DNA of 64,000 nt from Rufibacter sediminis (GTDB lineage: Bacteria; Bacteroidota; Bacteroidia; Cytophagales; Hymenobacteraceae). Location of the stretch: NCBI RefSeq assembly GCF_014269285.1, contig NZ_JACOAF010000041.1, positions 1 to 64,000 of the forward strand, written 5' to 3'. Made by a program: the position numbers and the translations under genes. The notes beneath the pieces were generated by a model, which was not told the DNA's origin, ran no database searches, and saw nothing but the letters and a program-made list of their open reading frames with translations. Shown one piece after another: positions 34,873-42,916 of this stretch; positions within the stretch are counted from its first letter, which is position 1, and each line of letters begins with the position of its first letter.

Positions 34873-34892
34873 CGTACCTGCTCGCTGAGCCT

Positions 34893-34932
34893 CGTGTTTT
34901 GGGGCTCTTTTCCGGAAAACAGCCCTTAAACG
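34893..34932. repeat. dispersed palindrome copy 19
   Basis: CGTGTTTTGGGGCTCTTTTC then CGGAAAACAGCCCTTAAACG, about 20 bp after the aminotransferase stop; well preserved. Confidence 0.75.
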
Positions 34933-35001
34933 ACCTCAGAGAAAACATCGGCCCTAGAAGGCACGCAGGTAAATTGCGGTAATTTCTTCGTAGTTTGCAC
35001 C

Positions 35002-36279
35002 ATGGCGCGAAAGCAGCACTTGCGGCAATTTCTGGGGAGTTCGGTGTGGTCGGGGCTTTCCACGGTGGCCCGGGCGGGCAGTTCGCTCCTGATCAACAAG
35101 TTATTCGCCGTGTATTACGGGCCGCATGGCATTACCCTGCTCGCGCACTTCCAGAACCTGATCGCGTTACTCACCACGCTTCCCAACAGCGGCGTCAATG
35201 TGGGCCTCATCCGGCACCTGGCGCAGCAGGAGGTAGACACTCCCGCTTACAGATCGTATTTCTGGGCCGGTCTTTGGCTCAATCTCATCACCTTTCTAGG
35301 CGTGGCGGGCGCCATTTCGCTTTTCCCTACGTTTTTTTTGGAGCGTTTCGGGGAGGAATTGCTGACGCAAACCGGAGCCGGCGGTCTCTGGCTTCTGCCG
35401 ATAATGTTTGTGTTTCTGCTGTTGCACCTGTTCTGGCTATCGGTGTTGCTGGCCCGGCAGGCGCTTCGGGCGTATGTGTTCATCGGGTTGTTCACCAGCT
35501 TGGTGAGTGTGGGCATCATGTGGGGAGCCGTTGGCAAGATGGATGTTTTTATGGCCTTGGTGCTGTTTCTGGCCGGGCAAAGCATCAGCGGACTGGTGGG
35601 TTTGGGCGTGGTGCTCTCCAAAAGATTGGTGCCCGTGTGGCAGATGCAGCTCAACCCCGAGGTGCTGCAAAACCTGGGCAAATTCCTGGTGATGGCGCTT
35701 TCCACTTTGGTAGGAGCTAAATTGGTGGATTTTGTGGTGCGCGAGATGGCCATTCAGCAGTTCTCCCTCCTGGAAACCGGTTTGTGGCAGTCGGTGGTGA
35801 AGATCTCGGACAGCTACACCATGGTGTATGTCTCCCTCTTGGGCATGGTCTATTACCCCAGAATCGCGGCGCTGCTGCCTCAGCCCGAGGCGCTGCGCGA
35901 GTACGTCAGAAGTGTGTTCTTCCTGCTGGTGCCCGCCGTGGGCGCTGGGCTGCTGTTCTTCTGGCGGCAGCGCGATTTCTTTATCCAGTTGCTCTTCCAC
36001 CGCGATTTCCTGGCCGCCCGTGACCTGATGGAGTACCAACTCTTGGGCGATTTCCTGAAAATGACGGCCTGGGTGCTTTCCTACATCATCACCGTGCAGG
36101 CTCGGGTAAAACTGTACATCCTCACCCAATTGGTGTCAGGTGTAGTGTACGTGGGCTTGGTGGCCTGGCTTATGCCGCTGCTGGGTTTGGATGGGCTGCC
36201 CCTGGCTCACGCGCTCCGGTACGGGTTGTACCTGGTGTTTCATCTGTACTTGTTCCGGTCTTACTTTTTCGCCTCATGA
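35002..36279 (+). CDS. wzx: Wzx-type O-antigen/polysaccharide flippase
   Basis: 425-residue membrane protein with 10-12 hydrophobic helices, of the polysaccharide-flippase (MOP) type. The N-terminal SSVWSGLSTVARAGSSLLINKLFAVYYGPHGITLLAHFQNL pattern is that of WzxE-like O-antigen translocases. It flips undecaprenyl-linked repeat units across the inner membrane. It overlaps the following glycosyltransferase by 4 bp (ATGA), so they are coupled. It sits in a locus for an unusual amino sugar, suggesting that sugar is part of the exported glycan. Confidence 0.87.
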   Translation: MARKQHLRQFLGSSVWSGLSTVARAGSSLLINKLFAVYYGPHGITLLAHFQNLIALLTTLPNSGVNVGLIRHLAQQEVDTPAYRSYFWAGLWLNLITFLGVAGAISLFPTFFLERFGEELLTQTGAGGLWLLPIMFVFLLLHLFWLSVLLARQALRAYVFIGLFTSLVSVGIMWGAVGKMDVFMALVLFLAGQSISGLVGLGVVLSKRLVPVWQMQLNPEVLQNLGKFLVMALSTLVGAKLVDFVVREMAIQQFSLLETGLWQSVVKISDSYTMVYVSLLGMVYYPRIAALLPQPEALREYVRSVFFLLVPAVGAGLLFFWRQRDFFIQLLFHRDFLAARDLMEYQLLGDFLKMTAWVLSYIITVQARVKLYILTQLVSGVVYVGLVAWLMPLLGLDGLPLAHALRYGLYLVFHLYLFRSYFFAS

Positions 36280-37244
36280 GCACGCCGTTGGTTTCCATTA
36301 TCTGCCTCTGCTACAACCACGCGGCCTTTCTGCGGGCGGCGCTGGACTCTGTGCTGGCGCAAACCTATCCCAATCTGGAAGTGCTGGTGGTGGATGACCT
36401 GAGTACCGATGCCAGCGTTGCCATCATCACCGACTACGTGCGCGAGCATCCGCAGATCAGGTTTATCCGGCACACCCAGAACCAGGGCAACTGCGCTTCT
36501 TTCAACCAAGCCCTGGCGTTGAGTCAGGGAGAGTTTGTGATTGATTTCGCTACCGATGACGTGCTGCACCCAGAGCGCGTGACCCGGCAAGTGGCAGCCT
36601 TTCAACAACTGCCCGCGTCTTACGGCGTGGTCTACACCGATGCCGAGCTGATAGACGAGCAAGGCGTTTCGCTGGGCTTTTTCTACAATCGGGCTGTTTC
36701 CGGAAAACTAAGCCCAAAACCCGCTACCGGCGATGTCTTCGCGGAGGTGCTGGGCCGTTATTTCATCTGTCCGCCTACCATGATGATCCGGAGGCAGGTG
36801 CTGGACGAGTTGCAGGGCTATGACCCCGCGCTGGCCTATGAGGACTTTGATTTCTGGGTAAGGTCTTCCCGCCGTTGGCAGTATCATTTCCTGGACGAGG
36901 TGCTTTGCCAGCGCCGGATGCACCCTCACTCCCTTTCCCGGAAAGTGTACCAGCAAGGCGACAAGCAACTGGCATCCACGGTCAAAGTCATCCGGAAAGC
37001 CCGGCAGTTAATCAGAACCGGCCCCGAGAAAGAAGCACTCCTGGCCAGAATCCGGTACGAGGCGCGACATGCGTATCTCACCGCCAATTACCCGGAGGCC
37101 GCCCAGCTACTGACGCTACTGGAGGAGGAACAGGGCATGACATCGGTTTACCGAATCCTGCAACTGCTTACCCGCCAGAAGGTGCCGCTGCAGTTTCTGC
37201 GCCGCTGGTACCACCGCTGGAAGTATGGGCGTACCGCTGCATGA
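36276..37244 (+). CDS. family 2 glycosyltransferase with an in-frame palindromic element
   Basis: 322 residues. The GT-A N-terminal half is clear: SIICLCYNHAAFLRAALDSVL, VVDDLSTDAS (38-47) and the TDD (93-95) metal/sugar-nucleotide site, then PPTMMIRRQVLDEL and YEDFDFWVR, typical of GT2 enzymes. Residues 139-149 (RAVSGKLSPKP) are encoded by a copy of the dispersed palindrome (36691-36720), lying in a surface-type loop between the DXD-like region and the acceptor region. It overlaps wzx by 4 bp. Its last 77 bp overlap the convergent DMFase-like gene. Confidence 0.87.
   Translation: MSTPLVSIICLCYNHAAFLRAALDSVLAQTYPNLEVLVVDDLSTDASVAIITDYVREHPQIRFIRHTQNQGNCASFNQALALSQGEFVIDFATDDVLHPERVTRQVAAFQQLPASYGVVYTDAELIDEQGVSLGFFYNRAVSGKLSPKPATGDVFAEVLGRYFICPPTMMIRRQVLDELQGYDPALAYEDFDFWVRSSRRWQYHFLDEVLCQRRMHPHSLSRKVYQQGDKQLASTVKVIRKARQLIRTGPEKEALLARIRYEARHAYLTANYPEAAQLLTLLEEEQGMTSVYRILQLLTRQKVPLQFLRRWYHRWKYGRTAA
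36691..36720. repeat. dispersed palindrome copy 20, inside a coding sequence
   Basis: GGGCTGTTTCCGGAAAACTA then AGCCCAAAAC, in frame inside the GT2 gene. The length is compatible with the frame and the protein continues normally on both sides. Confidence 0.7.
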
Positions 37245-38631
37245 AATTCTCCACCAGCTTGGTGAACACCTTATCATTCCCCAGCCCCGAGCCGCTTTGG
37301 ATAGACCCGGTGTTCAGGACCGCGTGGGAAGACGCGAGTTCTGTGATCGTTATCTCGCCGCCGCCGCTTCCATCCCAGGCGGGGTCCTGCGCTTCGTAAA
37401 TAGCAGGACCTTTGGAAGAGGCCTTGTTCAGTCCCTTCGCCAGGACAACCGTGTTGGCGGGGGAACTCCAGCTGGTTTTGTCGGTCTCGTCGCCGCAGAT
37501 AGGGAAGCTGTCCAGTCCTGTCTGGCCAAAGAGGTCGCCGGCCTGGAGGGAGAGGCCATCTAGTAACCAGAGCTTCGGTTCCAGGACTTGGTACGGCGCG
37601 AAGGTGCCCATGCCGGGTTCCGAGAACTGCGCGCCCAGCAGCTGCGCCTCGGGGTGCGGAGTGTGTCGCCAGAGACCGCCTCTTTGGGCCTCGTTTTGGA
37701 AAAAGGCACCGTTTTTACGGCACTCCAGCTGGGTGAACTCCTGGTGCCAGCGCACTTGCCAGTACACCTGGTTTCCGCCTAAAGCTAGGAGTGATTTTTT
37801 CTGCTGGTGCACGAGTTCCCTCAAGGTAGCATACATACTTCGGGAGAAATACTCGGCGTGGTAAGCCAACACGATGACCTGGTGCTTTGTGAACACCTCC
37901 GGGTGCGCTTCCAGGTAATAATCGGGGTAGAGGTCTGCTTGGTAATGCTGGGAAAACCAGTGGAAGATGTTGGCCTCAATCCGGAGGTTGTGCTGGAGCG
38001 GGTGCGTGCAATGATACGTAAGCGCGGTGTTGGGTCTGAGCGACGAGACGAATGGAGCGAAGCCTTCGCCCAGTGCGTTGCGGTAGAAAGACTGTCCGCC
38101 ATAGGCATTGTAGGCCAGCCAGGTGGTGACCGGGGCTAGCACAACAACCCGTGAAGTGGGAGAGGGGGCGCCCACCAGGAAATGCACTTCGGCGGGTTTC
38201 TCCAGGGCGGGGTTGGTCAACAAGGCCCGGTAATACCCTGGCAGCGCGGTTTCCGGCAGCACGTAATGCCAGCTGACGGTCCAATGACAACCTTCCTGCG
38301 CTTCGTTTAGAGCCTCTTTTTGCGAAATCGGCTCGAAAACATATTCCGTTAGATCTTCCCATTCCTGATCTGCCGTGCTGCGCTGTACCCGGAGGTGGTT
38401 CTGAGGCAATTCTGATTTGAGGTGGAACTGCACCGTGTCTCCCGGCTGGTAAAAATGTTTGCCGGTGTACCCTTCCAGAGGCTGGGGGAGCATGTCTGGC
38501 GTGACCTCGTCTATGGGCATGGCAGGTTGAGGCCTCAGCCGACGGGCGAAGTGTTTCAAGGGGCCCACCGTTTTCAGTAGGAAAGGAACAAATGTGGTCA
38601 AAAAGCGGCTGATCCGTTTACTGCGCTTCAT
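37168..38631 (-). CDS. N,N-dimethylformamidase-beta-like protein
   Basis: 487 residues from the ATG at 38631 (MKRSKRISRF), which overlaps the upstream methyltransferase stop by 14 bp. After a basic/hydrophobic N-terminus comes a beta domain (FYQPGDTVQFHLKS) and then the large domain typical of the DMFase-beta-like family: PVTTWLAYNAYGGQSFYRN, HAEYFSRSMYATLRELV, LLALGGNQVYW. The metal ligands and reaction in this glycan-locus subgroup are unknown. Two stretches (residues about 98-110 and 306-317) coincide with copies of the dispersed palindrome. The 3' end overlaps the GT2 gene by 77 bp. Confidence 0.75.
   Translation of the reverse strand: MKRSKRISRFLTTFVPFLLKTVGPLKHFARRLRPQPAMPIDEVTPDMLPQPLEGYTGKHFYQPGDTVQFHLKSELPQNHLRVQRSTADQEWEDLTEYVFEPISQKEALNEAQEGCHWTVSWHYVLPETALPGYYRALLTNPALEKPAEVHFLVGAPSPTSRVVVLAPVTTWLAYNAYGGQSFYRNALGEGFAPFVSSLRPNTALTYHCTHPLQHNLRIEANIFHWFSQHYQADLYPDYYLEAHPEVFTKHQVIVLAYHAEYFSRSMYATLRELVHQQKKSLLALGGNQVYWQVRWHQEFTQLECRKNGAFFQNEAQRGGLWRHTPHPEAQLLGAQFSEPGMGTFAPYQVLEPKLWLLDGLSLQAGDLFGQTGLDSFPICGDETDKTSWSSPANTVVLAKGLNKASSKGPAIYEAQDPAWDGSGGGEITITELASSHAVLNTGSIQSGSGLGNDKVFTKLVENFMQRYAHTSSGGTSGAETAAAPSGG
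37683..37716. repeat. dispersed palindrome copy 21 (diverged), inside a coding sequence
   Basis: TTTGGGCCTCGTTTTGGAAA then AAGGCACCGTTTTT (from 37684), read on the minus strand as NGAFFQNEAQR. It is diverged, so chance similarity is possible. Confidence 0.4.
38304..38340. repeat. dispersed palindrome copy 22, inside a coding sequence
   Basis: CGTTTAGAGCCTCTTTTTGC then GAAATCGGCTCGAAAAC, in frame in the DMFase-like gene (EPISQKEALNE region). Confidence 0.6.
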
Positions 38632-39388
38632 GCCGGGAAGGGGTAGCCACAAAGATCAATTCGCCATTTCCCAGGCCCAGCCGGGTTTGTTCCTCAGGAG
38701 TGCGGGTGAGGGCGTATTCCACTTTCTCCACGCTGAAACCCTGCGCGGCTACCCGTTGCCCAAAGTCCTGTCCGTAGTTCCGGAACCGATCGGCTTGCCC
38801 GTAGGCCTGGAGGCGTTGCTGCGGCGTGATCGCGTTGGGTTGTTCTACGGTGTGGGCGTGCGGGTGCAGGCGGGCCTGGAGCAGCAGTTGCCCGGTGGGT
38901 TTGAGCACGCGGCGGAGTTCCTGCAGGGCTTTCGCGTCATTAGGCACGTGGGCCAAAACGTGGGAGCAGAGAATCAGGTCAAAGGTGGCATCGGGGTAGG
39001 GCAGGGCCTGGATGTCTGCGTGGTCCATGGCCACCGGCGAGGTCAGGTCGGCGCTGCGGTAGCGGAGGTGAAGCAGGCGTTTGAGGCGGCTTTGCAGAAT
39101 GGGCTCGGGGGCCATGTGCAGGACTTCCAGCGAACGCTGGGTGATGTTTACCTGCTCGGTCAGGTACAGCCACAGCAGGCGGTGGCGTTCCACGGTGTGG
39201 CACCGGGGGCACAGGGCCTGCTGTCTCCTTTCTGTGCCGAAGGGCAAAAACGTGCGGAAAGCGGCCTCGCAGAGGGGACAGTACACCTTGTTGCCCACGT
39301 ACAGCCAGCTTCTGGAAAGCCAGTAAAATTGACGTAACGAGAGCCGGGTTTGGGCCGGGAGCACTTTCTTGAGCAGAGGCACGGGCAT
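38618..39388 (-). CDS. SAM-dependent methyltransferase with an N-terminal zinc-ribbon-like motif
   Basis: 256 residues. A CPLC...CPRC pair (Cys37, Cys40, Cys60, Cys63) probably binds zinc, followed by TVERHRLLWLYL and a class I methyltransferase core (EVLHMAPEP, a DLTS strand, ADIQALPYPDATFDLILCSHVLAHV). This Cys-rich methyltransferase type is common in Bacteroidota polysaccharide loci; the acceptor is unknown, perhaps a sugar hydroxyl. It overlaps the DMFase-like gene by 14 bp, forming a two-gene operon that converges on the wzx/GT2 operon. It is divergent from the desaturase. Confidence 0.85.
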   Translation of the reverse strand: MPVPLLKKVLPAQTRLSLRQFYWLSRSWLYVGNKVYCPLCEAAFRTFLPFGTERRQQALCPRCHTVERHRLLWLYLTEQVNITQRSLEVLHMAPEPILQSRLKRLLHLRYRSADLTSPVAMDHADIQALPYPDATFDLILCSHVLAHVPNDAKALQELRRVLKPTGQLLLQARLHPHAHTVEQPNAITPQQRLQAYGQADRFRNYGQDFGQRVAAQGFSVEKVEYALTRTPEEQTRLGLGNGELIFVATPSRHEAQ

Positions 39389-39552
39389 GGTAAGGGGCGG
39401 GGTGTAGCCAAAGATAAAAAATAACGGCTTGTTTTACCATCTGCGGGTAAATACTGACACCCTGCCGGCGATTTTACGTAGTGAATAGTTCAAAAGGTGA
39501 TGCAGTCTGGATAACGAATACGACCACTGCCGGGCATTCTGTGAAAAAGTAA

Positions 39553-39560
39553 TATATTTG
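39553..39560 (+). promoter_or_regulatory. -7 box of the desaturase gene
   Basis: TATATTTG, an exact TAnnTTTG match 21 bp before the ATG at 39582. No convincing -33 box is seen. Confidence 0.45.
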
Positions 39561-39581
39561 TTCTTCCATATCTAACGATGT

Positions 39582-40565
39582 ATGATTAATAATGCTTTAG
39601 CCACCCGCTCAGAGGTGATGATATATGTGGAGAAATTTCTGGATACCGCGCTGCCAGAGTTCCTGAAATCGGTGGAAGACAGCTGGCAACCCGCTGATTT
39701 CTTGCCAGACACGCGGTTTGAATCCTTTTTTGACGAAGTGCGCGACCTGAAAGAACGCGCCAAAGGCCTTTCCTATGACCTGCTCGCCGTGTTGATTGGT
39801 GACACCATCACCGAGGAGGCGCTGCCTACCTACGAGAGCTGGATCATGAGCATCAAGGAAGTAAACACCAACCCCAATAGTTCTTGGATGAAATGGAACC
39901 GCGGCTGGACCTCAGAGGAGAACCGCCACGGTGATTTGCTCAACCGTTACTTATATTTATCGGGCCGCATTGACATGCGCCAGATGGAAGCCTCTACCCA
40001 GTACCTCATCGCCGACGGCATGGACATCCAGACCGATGATGATCCGTACCGCAGCTTCGTGTACACCTCGTTCCAGGAGACGGCCACCAACGTATCGCAC
40101 CGCCGCGTGGGCGCGCTGGCCAAGCAAGCCGGCGAAACCACCCTGTCCCGGATCTGTAACTACATCGCCGCCGATGAGGGACGTCACGCCAAGGCGTACA
40201 AAACCTTCGTGAAGAAAATCTTTGAGGTAGACCCGTCTGAGATGATGGTGGCCTTTGAAGACATGATGCGCAAGAAGATTGTGATGCCCGCCCACTACCT
40301 GCGCGAACTGGGCATTGACCAGGGCCAGACGTTCGGGCACTTCACAGACGCGGCCCAGCGCATTGGCGTGTACACCTCCTCAGACTACGTGGAGATCATG
40401 GAAACTCTCATCCGGGAGTGGAAAATCTCCAGCATGACCGGGCTGAACGAAGCCGGCGAGCGCGCCCGTGATTACCTCATGGCCTTGCCTAACCGTCTGC
40501 GCCGCGTGGCAGACCGCCTGCGCGTGCCAGAACTGCAATACAAGTTCAAGTGGATTGACAGCTAA
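39582..40565 (+). CDS. acyl-ACP desaturase (ferritin-like di-iron)
   Basis: 327-residue soluble desaturase that puts a cis double bond into fatty acyl-ACP. The di-iron ligands fit the family: Glu79 region, SEENRHG (Glu113, His116), QETATNVSHRR (Glu166) and the second ExxH DEGRHA (Glu199, His202). The plant-type stearoyl-ACP desaturase fold in bacteria supplies unsaturated fatty acids when oxygen is present and needs a ferredoxin-like donor, not encoded nearby. It is monocistronic with a -7 box upstream and a 20-bp-stem hairpin downstream. Confidence 0.93.
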   Translation: MINNALATRSEVMIYVEKFLDTALPEFLKSVEDSWQPADFLPDTRFESFFDEVRDLKERAKGLSYDLLAVLIGDTITEEALPTYESWIMSIKEVNTNPNSSWMKWNRGWTSEENRHGDLLNRYLYLSGRIDMRQMEASTQYLIADGMDIQTDDDPYRSFVYTSFQETATNVSHRRVGALAKQAGETTLSRICNYIAADEGRHAKAYKTFVKKIFEVDPSEMMVAFEDMMRKKIVMPAHYLRELGIDQGQTFGHFTDAAQRIGVYTSSDYVEIMETLIREWKISSMTGLNEAGERARDYLMALPNRLRRVADRLRVPELQYKFKWIDS

Positions 40566-40572
40566 GCAACAG

Positions 40573-40598
40573 CCGTTTTAAGGCTCTTTTTACTAAAC
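40573..40598. repeat. dispersed palindrome copy 23 (half)
   Basis: CCGTTTTAAGGCTCTTTTTA then CTAAAC: only the left arm is preserved, cut short by the adjoining terminator hairpin. Confidence 0.45.
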
Positions 40599-40599
40599 T

Positions 40600-40642
40600 A
40601 CACAAGAACGCCCGGCAGATATTCTGCCGGGCGTTCTTGTGT
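40600..40642. terminator. hairpin after the desaturase
   Basis: 20 perfect pairs: ACACAAGAACGCCCGGCAGA (40600-40619) and its complement (40623-40642) around a 3-nt loop. It has no clean T run. It lies between convergent genes. Confidence 0.7.
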
Positions 40643-40690
40643 ATGAAGCATATTTTATACCTTAAGAGAAGGTAGGCGAGAGAGCTGTTT

Positions 40691-40978
40691 TTAGTTGGTG
40701 CTGACCACCTGCACGCCCTTCCAGAAAGCGATGAAGCCTTCAATGTCTTTGGCTTTCTCCTGGGGCTGCGGATAGGTCCAGGCGGCGTCTGGGTTTTCAA
40801 AGTGGCCTACCTGTAGTGAGTAATAAGAAGCCTCGCCTTTGCGGGAGCAAACCGAGTGTCTGGTGCTGGGCTTGAAGAACTCCCAGCGGAGAGAGGAGGG
40901 CGGGAAATAGTGGTTTCCGTCCACTTCAATGGTGGTATCGCTCTCTGCTAGAATGGTATTTTTCCAGATGGCACGCAT
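40691..40978 (-). CDS. DUF427 family protein
   Basis: 95-residue single-domain protein of the DUF427 family: AIWKNTILAESDTTIEVDGNHYFPPSSL, KPSTRHSVCSRKGEASYYSL and AAWTYPQP match the family pattern (compact beta fold with a buried His/Cys/Lys cluster). The biochemical function is not known. It is single-gene. The 277 bp upstream toward the VWA gene contain TCTTGT short-word repeats at 41206-41237 and no other feature I can support. Confidence 0.85.
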   Translation of the reverse strand: MRAIWKNTILAESDTTIEVDGNHYFPPSSLRWEFFKPSTRHSVCSRKGEASYYSLQVGHFENPDAAWTYPQPQEKAKDIEGFIAFWKGVQVVSTN

Positions 40979-41205
40979 AATGGTTGATAATGGTATTTTG
41001 TTTATAAAAGTATTGCACTAATTGATCTTGTTTACTCCTTTTTTGGCAGAAGGTTACCTTTCATAAGAACAATTGCGTTTACACGTTGTTAACCAGTTGG
41101 CACAGGAGCCAGAGGGGAGACACAGGATTTGGAGAGATCTTCCGGTAAGAAAGTTCCCTTGAACCGAGAAGAGGATGGTGTGCAAAAGCATACTACGCTG
41201 GGAAT

Positions 41206-41237
41206 CGTCTTGTGTCTTCCGTCTTGTATCTTGTGAC
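41206..41237. repeat. short-word repeat tract (TCTTGT)
   Basis: TCTTGTGTCTTCCGTCTTGT then ATCTTGTG: four related words just upstream of the VWA gene start. Confidence 0.45.
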
Positions 41238-41255
41238 CCATCAAAAACTAGAACT

Positions 41256-42356
41256 ATGGCAGCCGGATATAGATTTACCGATTTCGTGCCGGAGGAGCCT
41301 CAGGACAAAGGGTTTGAATCCCTGCTCCAGATTTTCCTCCAGTTGATTACCCTTACCGCCGGAGACGTGGCCGAAGCCATGTCCTGGATGAGTGAGCTGG
41401 ACAAGCGCTACAAACTCACCGATGATGCGTATGGCCTGGGCGATTTTTTTGAGGACCTCAAGAAGAACGGCTACATAGACGACAAAGGCCCCGACGGGCA
41501 GTTCAAGCTACAAGCCAAAGGCGAGCAGAAGATCCGGAAAAGTGCGCTGGAAGAGATCTTCGGGAAACTGAAGAAAGGCGGCAAAGGCAACCACACCACC
41601 CCAAAAACCGGGATTGGCGATGAACCCTCCGCCGACCGGCGCGAGTTCCGTTTCGGGGATGCGCCCGAGCAGATTGAGCTCACCGAGTCCATCCGCAACG
41701 CGCAGATTCAGCACGGCATCGCCGATGATTTCTTCCTCACCGAGCAGGACCTGGAAGTAACCGAGCGCGAGCACAAAAGCCTCACCAGCACCGTGCTCAT
41801 GATTGACATCTCGCACTCCATGATTCTGTACGGCGAAGACCGCATCACGCCCGCCAAGAAAGTAGCCATGGCGCTGGCCGAGTTGGTGAAGATTAAGTAC
41901 CCCAAAGATAACCTGGACATCATCGTGTTCGGGAACGATGCCTGGCAGATTACGGTCAAGGATTTGCCGTACCTCATGGTGGGCCCGTACCACACCAACA
42001 CCGTGGCCGGTCTGGAGCTGGCCATGGATTTGCTGCGCCGCCGCAAGACCGCCAACAAGCAGATCTTCATGATCACCGACGGCAAGCCCACCTGTCTCAA
42101 AGAAGGGCTGAAGTACTACAAGAACAGTTTCGGGCTAGACAGGAAAGTGGTGAACAAAACCCTGAATCTGGCGGCGCAGTGCCGTAGGCTGGGCATTCCC
42201 ATCACTACGTTCATGATTGCCTCAGACCCGTACCTGCAGCAGTTTGTGGAGGAGTTTACCCAGGTCAACAACGGGCAGGCGTACTACAGCAGCCTCAAAG
42301 GCCTGGGTGATCTGGTGTTCCGGGACTACGGCCGCAACAAAAAGAAACGCATGTAA
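41256..42356 (+). CDS. VWA-domain protein, partner of a ChlI-like AAA+ protein
   Basis: 366 residues from the ATG at 41256 (MAAGYRFTDF). An N-terminal helical region (about 15-110) is followed by a linker and a von Willebrand A domain (about 178-360) with a full MIDAS motif: Asp184-x-Ser186-x-Ser188 in MIDISHSM, a Thr near YHTNTVAG and Asp275 in ITDGKP. Such proteins pair with MoxR/ChlI-type AAA+ ATPases, acting like magnesium-chelatase ChlD/ChlI in metal insertion or as a chaperone-like pair. The likely partner is at 42917, separated by two small genes on the opposite strand. Confidence 0.85.
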   Translation: MAAGYRFTDFVPEEPQDKGFESLLQIFLQLITLTAGDVAEAMSWMSELDKRYKLTDDAYGLGDFFEDLKKNGYIDDKGPDGQFKLQAKGEQKIRKSALEEIFGKLKKGGKGNHTTPKTGIGDEPSADRREFRFGDAPEQIELTESIRNAQIQHGIADDFFLTEQDLEVTEREHKSLTSTVLMIDISHSMILYGEDRITPAKKVAMALAELVKIKYPKDNLDIIVFGNDAWQITVKDLPYLMVGPYHTNTVAGLELAMDLLRRRKTANKQIFMITDGKPTCLKEGLKYYKNSFGLDRKVVNKTLNLAAQCRRLGIPITTFMIASDPYLQQFVEEFTQVNNGQAYYSSLKGLGDLVFRDYGRNKKKRM

Positions 42357-42363
42357 CCGGTGA

Positions 42364-42400
42364 GCGTTTTGGGCTTGTTTTCGGGAAAGAAGCTTAAAAG
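42364..42400. repeat. dispersed palindrome copy 24
   Basis: GCGTTTTGGGCTTGTTTTCG then GGAAAGAAGCTTAAAAG, 7 bp after the VWA gene stop. Confidence 0.65.
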
Positions 42401-42412
42401 TGAACTCGGCGG

Positions 42413-42583
42413 TTATTTTCCTTTTTTGGAACTACTGAGGAGGTTACCCCAGATGCCCCACCCAATGCTGATGGCAATCATCAGGTAAAAGACCGGTTTG
42501 TCAATCACGTGGGTCATGCGTAACGCAGCACCGATGACCGCCAGCAGAGTAGCCGCAAAATAAGGCAGGGAAGAAGTTTTCAT
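42413..42583 (-). CDS. small membrane protein
   Basis: 56 residues from the ATG at 42583: MKTSSLPYF, two predicted transmembrane helices (about 5-22 and 32-50) and a Ser/Lys-rich tail. I do not recognise a family. The frame is open to 42778, but that part runs through a dispersed palindrome and another small gene. It follows a second small membrane protein gene on the same strand; both sit on the opposite strand between the VWA and AAA+ genes. Confidence 0.5.
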   Translation of the reverse strand: MKTSSLPYFAATLLAVIGAALRMTHVIDKPVFYLMIAISIGWGIWGNLLSSSKKGK

Positions 42584-42611
42584 GTGAGATCTGTAGAGCA
42601 GGAGAGTTTCT

Positions 42612-42648
42612 CGTTTAATGCAGTTTAGAGGAAAATAAGCCAAAAACG
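42612..42648. repeat. dispersed palindrome copy 25
   Basis: CGTTTAATGCAGTTTAGAGG then AAAATAAGCCAAAAACG, between the two small membrane protein genes. Confidence 0.55.
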
Positions 42649-42653
42649 GACAG

Positions 42654-42836
42654 TTATGCGTGTAACCTTTTACGACCGGAGAAGTGAGAATAGATGGTCC
42701 ACACGCTGCCGGTGAAAATAAGGCCCAAGGCAAGGTAGACGTGGGAGTTCCTGGTAAGGCACATCGCCACTCCGGCAAACGTGAGCAGACGGGCCAAAAC
42801 CGAAAATAAAAACGAACGTGACTTAAAACGCATCAT
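42654..42836 (-). CDS. small membrane protein
   Basis: 60 residues from ATG 42836 (a second ATG lies at 42833 and a further possible start at 42851). A basic N-terminus (MMRFKSRSFLF), two hydrophobic helices (ARLLTFAGVAMCL and YLALGLIFTGSVWTI) and a basic tail. No family is recognised. It is adjacent to, and possibly co-transcribed with, the next small membrane gene. Confidence 0.5.
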   Translation of the reverse strand: MMRFKSRSFLFSVLARLLTFAGVAMCLTRNSHVYLALGLIFTGSVWTIYSHFSGRKRLHA

Positions 42837-42880
42837 ACTAACCTTGTTCAAGAGTTTCTTCTACAAGATACGTACTTTAA

Positions 42881-42912
42881 AAATCAATCAGCAATCAAAC
42901 AACCAGCAATAG
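42881..42912. repeat. short-word repeat tract (AATCAGCAATCAA)
   Basis: AATCAATCAGCAATCAAACA then ACCAGCAAT, directly before the AAA+ gene ATG. Same words as the tract at 45491-45556. Confidence 0.5.
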
Positions 42913-42916
42913 AAAA

